Source: Gammaproteobacteria bacterium (GTDB taxonomy: Bacteria > Pseudomonadota > Gammaproteobacteria > Ga0077536). Taken from it: a DNA stretch of 32,077 nt. The stretch spans positions 1-32,077 of the forward strand of contig SHZM01000041.1 in NCBI GenBank assembly GCA_009692265.1, in the 5' to 3' direction. This document shows, in pieces, positions 7,072 to 16,663 of the stretch. Each line of letters begins with the position of its first letter. Positions within the stretch are counted from its first letter, which is position 1. Made by a program: the position numbers and the translations under genes. The notes beneath the pieces are model-generated. The model was not told where the DNA came from. It ran no database searches and saw only the letters and a list, made by a program, of their open reading frames with translations.

Positions 7072-7389
7072 ATGGAGTTACGCGCCGAGCGCCGCGCCGG
7101 TACGGTAATCTTGCAACCGGTCGGCCGGATCGATCACCACACGGCAGATGGCTTCAACGAAGCACTGTTGCCCCATTTGGAAGCTTGCAAGGCTGGTGGG
7201 GATCGCCTGTTGTTCGTTCTCTCGGCACTGGAATACATCAGCAGCGCGGGCTTGCGCGTGCTCATGATTGCAACCAAGCGAACCAAGCCGGCGGGTGGCG
7301 AGATAGCGCTTGCAACCAGTCGCGGTAGTAAGCCACTGGCAGCCCGGCATAGCGGGCAATCGCGTCGAGTGCAAGATTGGTGGCGTTGA
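7072..7389 (+). pseudogene. STAS-domain protein (anti-sigma factor antagonist-like), 3' end lost
   Basis: Residues 1 to about 80 form a good STAS domain: GTVILQPVGRIDHHTADGF, then LEYISSAGLRVLM, where Ser57-Ser58 is the usual regulatory phosphorylation region. After GGEIAL the protein departs from the family, losing roughly the last 25-30 residues. It continues as sequence that is really the antisense of a DUF455 gene. The frame remains open to a stop at 7389, so a 105-residue hybrid could be made, but the domain lacks its final strand and helix. The junction is near 7306-7320. Confidence 0.7.
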
Positions 7390-7636
7390 ATTCGATGTGA
7401 CATAACGCGTGGATCAGCGCGGCGCGACCTAGCGCGGTACCCAATCGGCGCTTTGGCACCTGTACGGGGTGGACCATCACCGGTCTCACCGGTCGACCTG
7501 GGAGTAATGGGCTGTCGAGGATGCGCGCGGGATCAACACGAAGGCCGCGTGATCCGATAAGCACTTTAATTGCCGTGAGCTTCGCCTCAGGGTCACTCGC
7601 CAGCAACGCCTCAAGGGCGAGCGAACGTAGTTCCAC
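7262..7636 (-). pseudogene. DUF455 family (ferritin-like, MiaE-like) protein, C-terminal half lost
   Basis: The 124-residue remnant starts with VELRSLALEALLASDPEAK and contains the DUF455 signature VPKRRLGTALGRAALIHALCHIEFNATNLALDA followed by YYRDWLQ. These proteins are usually over 250 residues, with a ferritin-like metal site partly supplied by the C-terminal half. Here homology ends at YYRDWLQ and the frame runs into antisense of the STAS gene. The GTG start overlaps the stop of the upstream hydrolase (TAGTG), so it was once translationally coupled. It keeps one Glu-His pair (HIEFN) but is very unlikely to be functional. Confidence 0.8.
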
Positions 7637-8727
7637 TAGTGAATGACGGCCCGAACCACTGGCACTGCGAGCTCGGCGATGGCTTCCGCCGCGTGGACGC
7701 TCAGCGAGTCGCTTAACCACAGCGCATCGGAGATTGCGCCATCGAGACTTTGCATCGCGTCGATCGCCGATGTTCCCTGCTTTCGTGGACGCGTGCGGGT
7801 CGCCGCATCGAACGCCAAGGCGATGCCATAGCTCACCAAGGCGGGCTGCTCCAAGTGCACCATGTGGCCGCTATTCAACGCCACCAAGTGTGCGCTCGTC
7901 GGACTGAGCGCTGCGAGTTCCGCTTGCAGGGTGACCCACAAATGCTCGAGCGAGGTACCTCGATCGTCCGCGGGCCATACCCGTTTGCCGCGGGTCAGTA
8001 CTACCAAGGGCAGTGGGGCCAGCGGTTGGGCACCGTGTAAGGCCTGCGCACTGTCGCGAAAGCCTAGCAATTCGTACGACATTGTGCGGCGCGGCTTCCA
8101 ATTTTTATATTGATAGAGTGTCAACAGACGCGCGCGGCGTGACAGGCTGTGGTGAAACGGCGGCGCTTCGCCGAATTGGACGGTTCCATAGCGACTCGTG
8201 GGTGCGGTCTTGATGTTGTACGGTGGCGCCTGGAAGCGTTCAATCTGTTCCGGGTGTGAGGCATCGACCAGCACTAGGCCGGCGGTTAAAAACGGATAAC
8301 GACGCGCAAACAATTGCGCGTTGTATCCGCCAAACGAATGGCCCACCAGTATAAATGGGCCGGGTAACCCGGCATTGCTGAGGAGCAAATACAGTTCATC
8401 GACTTCCCGCGAACTCGTGCGTGGGTACGGTCCCATGTCGCTCCAGCCGTAACCCGCGCGATCGTAGAGGCAGGTTTGAGTGAAGCGCGCCACGCGTTTT
8501 AATACCGGTAACCATTCCAGGGAGGCTCCGCCCAAGCCCGTATCCAAGATTACGGTTGGGCTACCCGTACCATGACAGTACAGATGCATGAGTCGCCCTT
8601 CGACCTCGACCAAGTCGCCTGGCACCTTGCCCAACGGATGCGCGGTACTGGCCAAAGCCCAACTCAGTAGCACAACACCAAGCGGCAAGCGCCAACCAAA
8701 AAGTTGCACCAAACCTGGAATTTTCAT
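7636..8727 (-). CDS. Secreted or periplasmic alpha/beta hydrolase
   Basis: A 363-residue alpha/beta hydrolase. The N-terminus MKIPGLVQLFGWRLPLGVVLLSWALASTAHP looks like a signal peptide with cleavage near residue 29, although it could be an uncleaved anchor. DTGLGG (about 62-67) is the oxyanion region, YDRAGYGWSD is typical of the family, GHSFGG (129-134) holds Ser131, and GHMVHLEQP near residue 320 carries the probable catalytic histidine. I chose the ATG at 8727 because it begins the signal peptide; the frame extends to 8823 without family resemblance. The remaining C-terminal tail is not conserved. Substrate unknown. Confidence 0.8.
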   Translation of the reverse strand: MKIPGLVQLFGWRLPLGVVLLSWALASTAHPLGKVPGDLVEVEGRLMHLYCHGTGSPTVILDTGLGGASLEWLPVLKRVARFTQTCLYDRAGYGWSDMGPYPRTSSREVDELYLLLSNAGLPGPFILVGHSFGGYNAQLFARRYPFLTAGLVLVDASHPEQIERFQAPPYNIKTAPTSRYGTVQFGEAPPFHHSLSRRARLLTLYQYKNWKPRRTMSYELLGFRDSAQALHGAQPLAPLPLVVLTRGKRVWPADDRGTSLEHLWVTLQAELAALSPTSAHLVALNSGHMVHLEQPALVSYGIALAFDAATRTRPRKQGTSAIDAMQSLDGAISDALWLSDSLSVHAAEAIAELAVPVVRAVIH

Positions 8728-8852
8728 TCCGCTGAGTGGGGATCTGCCCGACGTATGACGATACTGCGACACTGCTGCCCTTCGCACTGCTTGCCGTGTT
8801 GGAATCCATTGTGACAGATTCATCGCCTTCCGGTTCCATTCGCCAGTCAGCC

Positions 8853-9290
8853 ATGGGTGTTACGGTATCAAAGAAGCTTCCACCGCCTGCCGACGTTCCG
8901 TTGTGGCGTCGCTTGGCAGCGATTCTTTACGATTGTTTCGCGGTCTTCGCGGTTTGCTTCGTGGCCGGTGGAGTGGTTGTCGCGTTGCGTCGTGGAGCCG
9001 CGCTTGAGACCGCGACATGGTGGTTCACCGGATATCTCGTTTGCACGACGTACGCCTATTTCGGCTACTGCTGGCGTCGCGGACAGACTTTGGGCATGCG
9101 AAGCTGGAAAATACGCATTGTGGACAGCGCGACCGGTGGCTTGCCGAGTTGGAGCCAAACCGCAGCTCGTTTCGTCGTCGCCTTGCTGGGCTGGGTGCCG
9201 GCTGGCTTGGGAGTGTTGTGGGCAGTCTTCGATCGGGACGGTCGAGCTTGGCACGACCGGGTGTCCGCTACGCACTTAATCCGGGTCTAA
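8853..9290 (+). CDS. RDD family membrane protein
   Basis: A 145-residue protein with the three RDD hallmarks: PLWRRLAAILYD at the N-terminus (Arg and first Asp) and FDRDGRAWHDRVSATHLIRV at the C-terminus (second Asp region). About three hydrophobic segments lie between, near residues 22-44, 53-70 and 107-124. Function is not defined for most family members. RDD genes commonly sit next to lptG in gammaproteobacteria, which fits here although the two are convergent; their stop codons overlap by three bases. A GTG at 8811 is an alternative start with GGAA upstream. Confidence 0.85.
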   Translation: MGVTVSKKLPPPADVPLWRRLAAILYDCFAVFAVCFVAGGVVVALRRGAALETATWWFTGYLVCTTYAYFGYCWRRGQTLGMRSWKIRIVDSATGGLPSWSQTAARFVVALLGWVPAGLGVLWAVFDRDGRAWHDRVSATHLIRV

Positions 9291-10351
9291 GGTGTCTTCG
9301 CTAATAAATAAAACGCCGCGAACGACATTAACAACGCCGGTCCGGTCGCGCTCAAGATCGGTGGCACTTCGTAGACCACCCCCAAGTGTCCGGTGGCTTG
9401 ATTGAGTAAATGGAATCCTAGACCAATGAGGGCACCGACCAACACGCGCTGCCCAACCGTGACGCTGCGATTCGCGCGCATCACCATTGGCACGGCCAAG
9501 ACCACCATCACGACGGTTGCTAACGGGTAGGTCAATTTCAGCCACAGCACATGCTCGTAGCGCTGGGCGTTTTGGCCGTTGGTGTTGAGATACCGGCTGT
9601 ATTTAAGCAAATTCCAGATCGACAAACTGTCTGGATTAATCGTCACCATCTGCAATAGGTCCGGCTTTAATATCGAGTCCCAGGCCGCTTGGGGGAGAGT
9701 GCGTTTACGCAAGCCATCATCATCAAGACTGGTCTGTGAAATATTCTGCAACACCCAGTCGCGACCAGTGTAGCGGGCAAACTCGGCGTAAGTACTGAGT
9801 CTGAGCTTGTTGCTGTTATCGAATTCATAGATGTACACGTCGCGCAGTTGGTCACCTGGGAGGATCTCTCGAATGTTGATGTAGCTGTTGCCATCACGCG
9901 CCCAGAAGCCGTTTTCTGATTTGAAGGTAATCCGGTTATTAATCGCGATCGTGCGGTAATCGTGCGCAAAGCGCTCCGCGGGCGGGGCGATGAATTCGCC
10001 GATAATCATCGCCGCGATCAACAACACCATCCCAGCCTTGACTACTGAGAAAACGATTCGGGATTTTGGAACGCCGTTGCAGCGAATCACAGCGACTTCC
10101 CCATTACGCATCATGGTTCCGAACCCGATCAAGGAGCCGATTAAGGCGGCCATGGGAAACATTTCGTAGGTCAGGTTCGCGACACTGAAAAGCACGAACA
10201 CGACCACCTTGGCCAACCCGTAGTCACCGCGCCCGACGTCCTCAAGCTGATCGATGAACGCAAAAAAGCTGAAGATCCCGACTAACACAATTAGCACCGT
10301 TACCGTAGAAGAGATAATCGTCCAAGCGATGTAGCGATCCAAAATCTTCAT
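9287..10351 (-). CDS. lptG: LPS export ABC transporter permease LptG
   Basis: A 354-residue inner-membrane permease of the LptB2FG complex that extracts lipopolysaccharide for transport to the outer membrane. It starts LDRYIAWTII, has paired N-terminal membrane helices with MFPMAALIGSLIG between them, a central periplasmic jellyroll-like domain (about 130-265) and three C-terminal membrane helices. YEVPPILSATGPAL near the end is typical of LptG rather than LptF. Its partner lptF, normally the gene between pepA and lptG, is not here, and no clear ribosome-binding site precedes the ATG. It is divergent from pepA. Confidence 0.93.
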   Translation of the reverse strand: MKILDRYIAWTIISSTVTVLIVLVGIFSFFAFIDQLEDVGRGDYGLAKVVVFVLFSVANLTYEMFPMAALIGSLIGFGTMMRNGEVAVIRCNGVPKSRIVFSVVKAGMVLLIAAMIIGEFIAPPAERFAHDYRTIAINNRITFKSENGFWARDGNSYINIREILPGDQLRDVYIYEFDNSNKLRLSTYAEFARYTGRDWVLQNISQTSLDDDGLRKRTLPQAAWDSILKPDLLQMVTINPDSLSIWNLLKYSRYLNTNGQNAQRYEHVLWLKLTYPLATVVMVVLAVPMVMRANRSVTVGQRVLVGALIGLGFHLLNQATGHLGVVYEVPPILSATGPALLMSFAAFYLLAKTP

Positions 10352-10426
10352 GGTGTGCTGTGCTTTACGGCCTGTTGAACGAACGAATAGGATAGCGGGG
10401 ATTGGAATCCATGCGGAGCACTATTG

Positions 10427-11914
10427 ATGATGGAGATTTCGCTCAAACAAGGCAGCGTGCGCAGCTTGAAGACCGCCTGCATCGCTGTCGCGGTATTTGC
10501 TGGCAAACGCCTGAGCCCCAGCGCGCAAGCGCTCGATAAAACCAGTCACGGCGCACTTAGCCGAATCATCAAACGAGGGGATATTAACGGCACGGTGGGC
10601 GAAGTGCTAATGCTCCCCGACGTCGCCGGCATTGAAGCCGAACGCGTCCTGCTCGTCGGCGCGGGTAAAGTGGAAGGCATTACCGGAACAGAATATTCAT
10701 CGATGCTCGGCAAGGTCGCGAAGGCGATCACCGATGCGGGCCTGAAGAACGCCATCAGTGCGCTCGGCGAGATTGAGGTCAAGGAACATGATCTGAAATG
10801 GAAAGCGCGCCAACTCAGCGTGGCGTTTAGATCGGCCGCCTATCGCTTCGATCGCTTAAAAAGCAAGCCATCGCGCAAGCCCTTGCTCTCCCGCCTCTGG
10901 CTGCACGGCGACGACGAAACCGGCGCCGGAACCATGGCCGGGATCCAGCTCGGCAAAGCCATTGCGCTAGGTCTCGACCTGACTAAAAATCTCGCGAATC
11001 TGCCTGGCAACTACTGTACACCGACCCACTTGGCCGAGACCGCCGAGGAGCTTGCGAAGACCTACCCGTCGCTTAAATGCACGGTCTTGAACGAAGCCGA
11101 CATGCAGAAATTGGGCATGGGATCATTGCTGTCGGTCGCCCGCGGCAGTCGACAACCGCCGAAGCTCATCACTCTCGAATACCGGGGAGCCGGACCGACC
11201 GCGAAGCCTATTGTGTTAGTAGGAAAAGGCGTGACCTTCGATTCCGGTGGGATCTCGATCAAACCCGCAGCGGCCATGGATGAGATGAAATTCGATATGA
11301 CGGGCGCGGCATGCGTGCTGGGGATCATGAAATCCGTGGCCGAACTCGAACTGCCGATTAACGTGGTGGGTGTCGCACCAGCCACCGAAAACCTGCCGGA
11401 CGGCGCCGCCAGTAAACCCGGCGATGTCGTCACCAGCATGTCGGGGCAAACTATCGAGATTTTGAATACTGACGCCGAGGGTCGCTTGATCCTGTGTGAC
11501 GCGCTAACCTACAGCGCCCGCTTTGAACCCGATGTTGTAATCGATATCGCGACCTTGACCGGTGCCTGTATCGTGGCGTTGGGTAGCCATGCAAGCGGAT
11601 TGCTGAGCAATCACGACCCACTCGCCGAAGAGCTTTTGGCTGCCGGCCAACGCATTGGCGACCGCGCCTGGCGACTGCCGCTCTGGGACGAGTATCAAAA
11701 GCAGATCGAGAGCCCGTTCGCGGATATGGCCAATGTCGGCGGCCGGGAAGCCGGCACGATTACGGCGGCGTGCTTTCTTGCCCGCTTCGCGAAGGACTAC
11801 CGCTGGGCCCATCTCGATATTGCAGGGACGGCCTGGACTGGGGGCAAGGCGAAAGGCTCCACTGGTCGGCCGGTGCCCTTGCTCATGGAGTTTATTTTGA
11901 ATCGCTGTGGGTAG
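10427..11914 (+). CDS. pepA: Leucyl aminopeptidase, cytosol aminopeptidase family M17
   Basis: A 495-residue dimetallic aminopeptidase; in Escherichia coli PepA also binds DNA. The N-terminal macro-like domain begins MEISLKQGSVRSLKTACIAV. The catalytic domain has VGKGVTFDSGGISIKP, the family signature NTDAEGRLILCDALTY, and MANVGGREAGTITAACFL near the end, so metal ligands and the active-site lysine and arginine are present. Three start codons occur in tandem (TTG 10424, ATG 10427, ATG 10430). The CGGAGC eight bases before 10427 favours that one, while homology begins at 10430. First gene of pepA-holC-valS. Confidence 0.96.
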   Translation: MMEISLKQGSVRSLKTACIAVAVFAGKRLSPSAQALDKTSHGALSRIIKRGDINGTVGEVLMLPDVAGIEAERVLLVGAGKVEGITGTEYSSMLGKVAKAITDAGLKNAISALGEIEVKEHDLKWKARQLSVAFRSAAYRFDRLKSKPSRKPLLSRLWLHGDDETGAGTMAGIQLGKAIALGLDLTKNLANLPGNYCTPTHLAETAEELAKTYPSLKCTVLNEADMQKLGMGSLLSVARGSRQPPKLITLEYRGAGPTAKPIVLVGKGVTFDSGGISIKPAAAMDEMKFDMTGAACVLGIMKSVAELELPINVVGVAPATENLPDGAASKPGDVVTSMSGQTIEILNTDAEGRLILCDALTYSARFEPDVVIDIATLTGACIVALGSHASGLLSNHDPLAEELLAAGQRIGDRAWRLPLWDEYQKQIESPFADMANVGGREAGTITAACFLARFAKDYRWAHLDIAGTAWTGGKAKGSTGRPVPLLMEFILNRCG

Positions 11915-11919
11915 CGTCG

Positions 11920-12354
11920 GTGACCACCATCGATTTTCATGTGTTCTCGGCGCAAGCACGACGCCAACACGACATCTTCGTGTGCGAATTAATCGAGCGG
12001 TCATTGCAGGCAGGCCGCCGGGTGCATGTGCACTGCCTCGACCAGGATATGGTCGAGGGACTGGATGAACTGCTTTGGACGTTTCACGACACGAGTTTTA
12101 TTCCGCACGCGACTTTGGATTCCGCTCAGGCGGCGCACGCGATAGTTACCCTCGGCTGCGCTGAGCTTGGGATCGACGCGATGGATACGCTCTTCAATTT
12201 ACACATCGAGGTGCCGGGGTTTTTTAGTCAATTCGAACGCGTGATTGAGACCACTGGACACGATGACCATGGCCGCGCGCTCGCCCGCGCACGCTATCGG
12301 TTTTACAAAGATCGTGGCTATCAGCTCGCGACCCATCAAGGCACCGCGGCGTGA
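11920..12354 (+). CDS. holC: DNA polymerase III subunit chi
   Basis: A 144-residue clamp-loader accessory protein that links the replicative polymerase to single-strand-binding protein. The family outline is visible: [12 protein letters not shown], an early helix with [25 protein letters not shown] (chi proteins typically read LD.LLW...SFIPH) and [17 protein letters not shown] at the end. I chose the GTG at 11920, five bases after the pepA stop; the open frame begins earlier inside pepA. Its stop overlaps the GTG start of the valS frame (GTGA). Confidence 0.9.
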   Translation: MTTIDFHVFSAQARRQHDIFVCELIERSLQAGRRVHVHCLDQDMVEGLDELLWTFHDTSFIPHATLDSAQAAHAIVTLGCAELGIDAMDTLFNLHIEVPGFFSQFERVIETTGHDDHGRALARARYRFYKDRGYQLATHQGTAA

Positions 12355-15300
12355 GCGACCCGACCCTCGACGAGACGATCAATGAGCTCGAAGCTTTAAT
12401 CGAAACCAAACGCGAAGAATTGCAGGAAGTCGTGGGGGGTCGCCGCCCACCTCCCGGCGTTATCTTGCCACGCTTAACCGAGCGCGTAGACGGTATAGAT
12501 CCTATGCTCTTTCGCACGCTGCCGACGCCAGCGGAATCGACCTCGTCACCAACCGCCGGCTCTTCAGCAAAAACATCGACCACTGCCATGAAGTTCGAAC
12601 CCTCGATCGCGAAAACTTACGAACCCCATGCCATTGAGCGAGCGCGCTATGCGGCCTGGGAGCAGGCCGGACATTTCAAGCCGAGCGCCGGCGATGCGCG
12701 GTACTGCATCATGCTTCCACCGCCGAATGTCACCGGCAGCTTGCACATGGGGCATGCGTTTCAAGACACCTTGATGGACGCGCTAATCCGGTACCACCGC
12801 ATGCAGGGCCACTCGACGCTCTGGCAGTGCGGTACCGATCACGCCGGCATTGCGACGCAAATGGTTGTCGAACGGCAACTCGGGCTGAAGGGGCAATCAC
12901 GTCACGATCTGGGCCGCGAAAAATTTATCGAAGCCGTGTGGGAATGGAAGAGTGAATCCGGCGGCACGATCTCTCAACAGCTGAGACGAATGGGCGCGTC
13001 AATGGACTGGAGTCGCGAGCGCTTCACGATGGATCCGGCGCTGTCCAAAGCCGTGACCGAAGTGTTCGTACGTCTACACGAAGAAGGGCTGATTTATCGC
13101 GGCAAACGCCTGGTGAACTGGGATCCGGTGTTGAATACCGCAATTTCGGATCTCGAAGTCGTTTCTCAGGAAGAACAAGGCCAGATCTGGCATATCCGAT
13201 ATCCGCTGGAGAATGGCACCGGCCATTTGGTGGTTGCGACCACCCGGCCGGAAACCTTGTTGGGTGACGTTGCGGTTGCGGTGCATCCGGAAGACGAGCG
13301 TTATCGTCGCATCATCGGCAAATATCTGAAACTCCCGTTATGTGATCGCAGCATCCCGGTCATCGCCGACAGCTACGTCGATCCCGCGTTCGGTTCCGGG
13401 TGCCTCAAAATTACGCCGGCACACGATTTCAATGACTACATCGTGGGCGAACGGCACTCGTTGCCGAAAATCAACATCTTTACGGACAACGCCGCGATCA
13501 ACGACAACGCGCCGGCTGCGTATCGCGGGCTCGATCGGTACGCGGCGCGCAAAAAGATCGTCGCGGATCTAGAAGCTCAAGGCCTACTCGCGCGCGTGGA
13601 TCCCCATAAGTTGATGGTGCCACGTGGTGATCGCTCGCAGGCGGTTATTGAGCCCTATCTCACGGACCAATGGTTTGTCAGCATCGCGCCGCTCGCCGAA
13701 CCTGCGATTAAGTGTGTTGAAGATGGCCGGATCCGCTTTGTGCCGGAGAATTGGAGCAAGACGTATTTCGAATGGATGCGCAACATCGATGATTGGTGCA
13801 TCAGCCGACAACTGTGGTGGGGGCATCGCATTCCAGCATGGTACGACCGAAGCGGGAATATTTACGTTGGACGCACCGAGTCCGAAGCGCGCGCCAAAGC
13901 CGGACTCAGCCTCGATGTCGCGCTAACCCAGGATCCGGATGTGCTGGACACCTGGTTCTCGTCGGCCTTGTGGCCGTTTTCTACCTTGGGCTGGCCGGAT
14001 AAGACACCCGAACTCGCGACGTTTTATCCGACCTCGGTGCTCGTCACCGGCTTCGACATTATTTTCTTCTGGGTCGCTCGCATGATCATGCTCGGCTTGA
14101 AGTTCATGGGCGAGGTGCCGTTTCGCGAAGTCTACATTCATGGCCTCGTGCGCGACGCTGAAGGCAATAAAATGTCAAAGTCGAAGGGCAATATTCTTGA
14201 CCCGATCGATCTCATTGACGGCATAACTCTTGAGCCACTTGTCGTCAAGCGCACCACCGGCCTGATGCGGCCGGAAGACGCGGCAAAAATCGAGGTCGCC
14301 ACCCGTCGCCAGTTCCCGAACGGGATCCCGAGCTACGGCACGGACGCCTTACGTTTTACGTTTGCGTCGATGGCGACGCAAGGCCGCGACGTGCGTTTTG
14401 ATCTCGGCCGGATCGATGGCTACCGTAATTTCTGCAACAAAATCTGGAACGCAACCCGCTTCGTGTTGATGATGGTGGGCGACAACCCCCTCAAAGGAAC
14501 CCCGTCTGTCGCGAGTTACGGGCTACCGGAGCGGTGGATCCGCCACCGCCTGCGGTCCGCGCTTGGTGAAGTCCGCGATAGTTTTGAAAGTTATCGGTTC
14601 GATCTTTCCGCACAGGCGATCTATGAATTCGTGTGGGATGAGTACTGCGACTGGTACATCGAGCTGGCGAAAGTCACCCTGAACGATGAACAGGCGCCGG
14701 ATGAAGTAAAGCACGCGACCCGCCACACCTTGGTCGAAGTGCTGGAGTTCAGCTTGCGCATGATGCATCCGCTGGTGCCGTTCATCTCGGATGAAATTTG
14801 GTGCAAGGTCGCGCCGCTAATGGGCAAACGTGGCAACACCGTGATGTTGGAACCTTTCCCGAACGTGGCGGAAGTCGCCCCAGATGACGCGGCTGCGCGC
14901 ACGCTAGATTGGATGAAAACGGTCATCCTCGGGGTGCGTCGGATCCGCGCCGAGAGCAACCTTGAACCGAGCAAGCGAATTCCGTTGAAAGTCCACGGCG
15001 GGAGCACGGCGGAACGACAGGCGCTGCAGGCGCTAGAGGGCTATATCAAACAGCTGGCGAGAGTCGAGAAGATCGAGCGCATCGATGAAGTCGATGATCC
15101 AGACGCGACCACGGCGCTTGCCGGTGAGACAACCTTGCTGGTGCCGTTGCTCGATCTAATCGACATCAACGTAGAGCGCGAACGGATTGGCAAAGAGCTT
15201 GCGCGAATGACCCAGGATCTCCAGCGCGTTCAAGGCAAGCTCGCGACCGAATCATTCGTCGCGAAGGCACCGCCCGAAATCGTCGACAAGGAACGCAAAC

Positions 15301-15365
15301 GGGCCACCGACCTCGGCGATCAGATCACGCGCTTAACCGATCAACTGGCGCGCTTGCAGCGTTGA
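12351..15365 (+). CDS. valS: Valyl-tRNA synthetase with a 79-residue N-terminal extension
   Basis: Class I synthetase charging tRNA-Val and editing mischarged threonine. HMGH (132-135) and KMSKS (607-611) are intact, and a C-terminal coiled coil (ValS arm) covers about the last 70 residues. ValS homology starts at residue 80 ([13 protein letters not shown]). The 79 residues before it begin [25 protein letters not shown], contain [10 protein letters not shown], and end in a Ser/Thr/Pro/Ala-rich linker. The GTG at 12351 overlaps the holC stop and has AAGG upstream, while the ATG at 12588 has no ribosome-binding site, so the extension is probably translated. Small proteins with an LTE/LTD motif occur at this position in related bacteria (from memory), so this looks like a gene fusion. 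Confidence 0.92.
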   Translation: MSDPTLDETINELEALIETKREELQEVVGGRRPPPGVILPRLTERVDGIDPMLFRTLPTPAESTSSPTAGSSAKTSTTAMKFEPSIAKTYEPHAIERARYAAWEQAGHFKPSAGDARYCIMLPPPNVTGSLHMGHAFQDTLMDALIRYHRMQGHSTLWQCGTDHAGIATQMVVERQLGLKGQSRHDLGREKFIEAVWEWKSESGGTISQQLRRMGASMDWSRERFTMDPALSKAVTEVFVRLHEEGLIYRGKRLVNWDPVLNTAISDLEVVSQEEQGQIWHIRYPLENGTGHLVVATTRPETLLGDVAVAVHPEDERYRRIIGKYLKLPLCDRSIPVIADSYVDPAFGSGCLKITPAHDFNDYIVGERHSLPKINIFTDNAAINDNAPAAYRGLDRYAARKKIVADLEAQGLLARVDPHKLMVPRGDRSQAVIEPYLTDQWFVSIAPLAEPAIKCVEDGRIRFVPENWSKTYFEWMRNIDDWCISRQLWWGHRIPAWYDRSGNIYVGRTESEARAKAGLSLDVALTQDPDVLDTWFSSALWPFSTLGWPDKTPELATFYPTSVLVTGFDIIFFWVARMIMLGLKFMGEVPFREVYIHGLVRDAEGNKMSKSKGNILDPIDLIDGITLEPLVVKRTTGLMRPEDAAKIEVATRRQFPNGIPSYGTDALRFTFASMATQGRDVRFDLGRIDGYRNFCNKIWNATRFVLMMVGDNPLKGTPSVASYGLPERWIRHRLRSALGEVRDSFESYRFDLSAQAIYEFVWDEYCDWYIELAKVTLNDEQAPDEVKHATRHTLVEVLEFSLRMMHPLVPFISDEIWCKVAPLMGKRGNTVMLEPFPNVAEVAPDDAAARTLDWMKTVILGVRRIRAESNLEPSKRIPLKVHGGSTAERQALQALEGYIKQLARVEKIERIDEVDDPDATTALAGETTLLVPLLDLIDINVERERIGKELARMTQDLQRVQGKLATESFVAKAPPEIVDKERKRATDLGDQITRLTDQLARLQR

Positions 15366-15387
15366 GTTTGTAGAGCTCCTAACGCGC

Positions 15388-16311
15388 ATGCTCGAACTAA
15401 CGCCGGTGCGCAGTCTGACTTTAGGGGTGCCGACCGGTACCGACCGCCAACCCTATCTCAGCGCCGCGAGCGGGCTCGTGCAAATAGCCGATCTACTCTA
15501 CGTAGTGGCCGACGATGAGCTCCACTTAGGTGTCTTCAGCTGCCTCGGCGAGCATGCTCCCGGCGAGCTGGTACGCCTGTTTGATGGCAAGCTCCCAAAC
15601 TCACCCGCGAAGCGAAAGAAACGCAAACCGGATCTGGAAGCCTTGGTCCGACTCCCCGCCTTTGGGCCTTATCCTCATGGAGGATTATTAGCACTGGGGT
15701 CAGGCTCAAAACAGACCCGACATCGCGGCGCCTTGTTACCGTTAACTGCCAGCGGCACCGTGATAGCAGATCCACAACTCATCGAGTTGCAGGATTTTCA
15801 TCAGCGGCTTGTCAGGGAATTCGACGATCTCAATATCGAAGGGGCGGCGATAAATGACGACGCCTTGGTGCTGTTCCAGCGCGGCAATAAAGGGGCGAGC
15901 GACAATGCCTGCGTGAGTTACGACTTACGCGATGTACTTGAATCATTGGCGGATCGAAAGCAGATCGAAGGCTTGCGGCCGCGTAACATCCGGTATTACG
16001 AGCTTGGCGAGATCGAGGGTGTTCCGCTGTGTTTCACCGACGCGGCAAGTTTATGGAGCGGCGAAATAGTCTTCACTGCGGTGGCGGAAAATACCGAGGA
16101 TAGTTGCCACGACGGAGCCTGTGTTGGTGCCGCCGTTGGCGTGCTCGATAGTGAAGGTCGGGTGAGTCGCATCGAACAGCTCGCGACTGCACATAAACTC
16201 GAAGGGATCCACGCGTGGTCGACGCCTAATGGCATTGAGTTCCTAAGCGTAACCGATCCCGATAATCCAGCGATCCCTGGACAGGTGTACCACGGTCGCT
16301 TGCCGCATTGA
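15388..16311 (+). CDS. Conserved hypothetical protein, possible beta-propeller (DUF6929-like)
   Basis: A 307-residue soluble protein without signal peptide or membrane segment. Alternating beta-strand-like stretches recur (LVQIADLLYVVADDELHLGVF, GGLLALGSGS, INDDALVLFQRGN, IVFTAVAENTEDSC, EGIHAWSTPNGIEFLSVTD), as expected of a beta-propeller. It resembles the family of hypothetical proteins reporting as DUF6929, but I am only moderately sure. The basic run KRKKRK (75-80) is in a loop. It starts 22 bases after valS, probably in the same transcript. No function can be assigned. Confidence 0.6.
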   Translation: MLELTPVRSLTLGVPTGTDRQPYLSAASGLVQIADLLYVVADDELHLGVFSCLGEHAPGELVRLFDGKLPNSPAKRKKRKPDLEALVRLPAFGPYPHGGLLALGSGSKQTRHRGALLPLTASGTVIADPQLIELQDFHQRLVREFDDLNIEGAAINDDALVLFQRGNKGASDNACVSYDLRDVLESLADRKQIEGLRPRNIRYYELGEIEGVPLCFTDAASLWSGEIVFTAVAENTEDSCHDGACVGAAVGVLDSEGRVSRIEQLATAHKLEGIHAWSTPNGIEFLSVTDPDNPAIPGQVYHGRLPH

Positions 16312-16322
16312 CTCACACGCTA

Positions 16323-16337
16323 CGCGGGGCACCCGCG
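16323..16337. terminator. Small GC hairpin between convergent genes
   Basis: CGCGGG and CCCGCG pair perfectly over a GCA triloop in the 63-base gap between two convergent genes. No T-run follows on either side, so a terminator role is only possible. Confidence 0.25.
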
Positions 16338-16374
16338 GAACTTGCGACCACTGAGCGCCGATGCCTACGCGGAT

Positions 16375-16593
16375 TCAACCCGCGCGCGCCAACACCAACT
16401 TCACGATCGTCACGACACTGAGAATAAAAAGGACGGTGCCGATCACCCCGGCAATGATGAACGCCTTGGCCGAGCCTCGACTGAAATCACGCTCGCGATT
16501 CTTGTTGCTTTGCACTCCAATACTCGCGGCGAGCACGCTTTGAATAACTTGTAGTATGCTCAGCCCCTTGCGGTCGGGGTCTTCAGTGCTCAT
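16375..16593 (-). CDS. DUF2970 family small membrane protein
   Basis: A 72-residue protein matching the DUF2970 pattern: LSILQVIQSVLAASIGVQS, the charged NRERDFSRGS, then one membrane segment FIIAGVIGTVLFILSVVTIV. The function of the family is unknown. The ATG at 16593 has GAGGA about 13 bases upstream. It is convergent with the hypothetical protein and divergent from cysE. Confidence 0.85.
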   Translation of the reverse strand: MSTEDPDRKGLSILQVIQSVLAASIGVQSNKNRERDFSRGSAKAFIIAGVIGTVLFILSVVTIVKLVLARAG

Positions 16594-16663
16594 TAGCTAA
16601 CGAGTTCCTCGCACGTTCATGATGACGTCACCGTCTCATCTTAACAGCACCTAGAGCCAGGCT

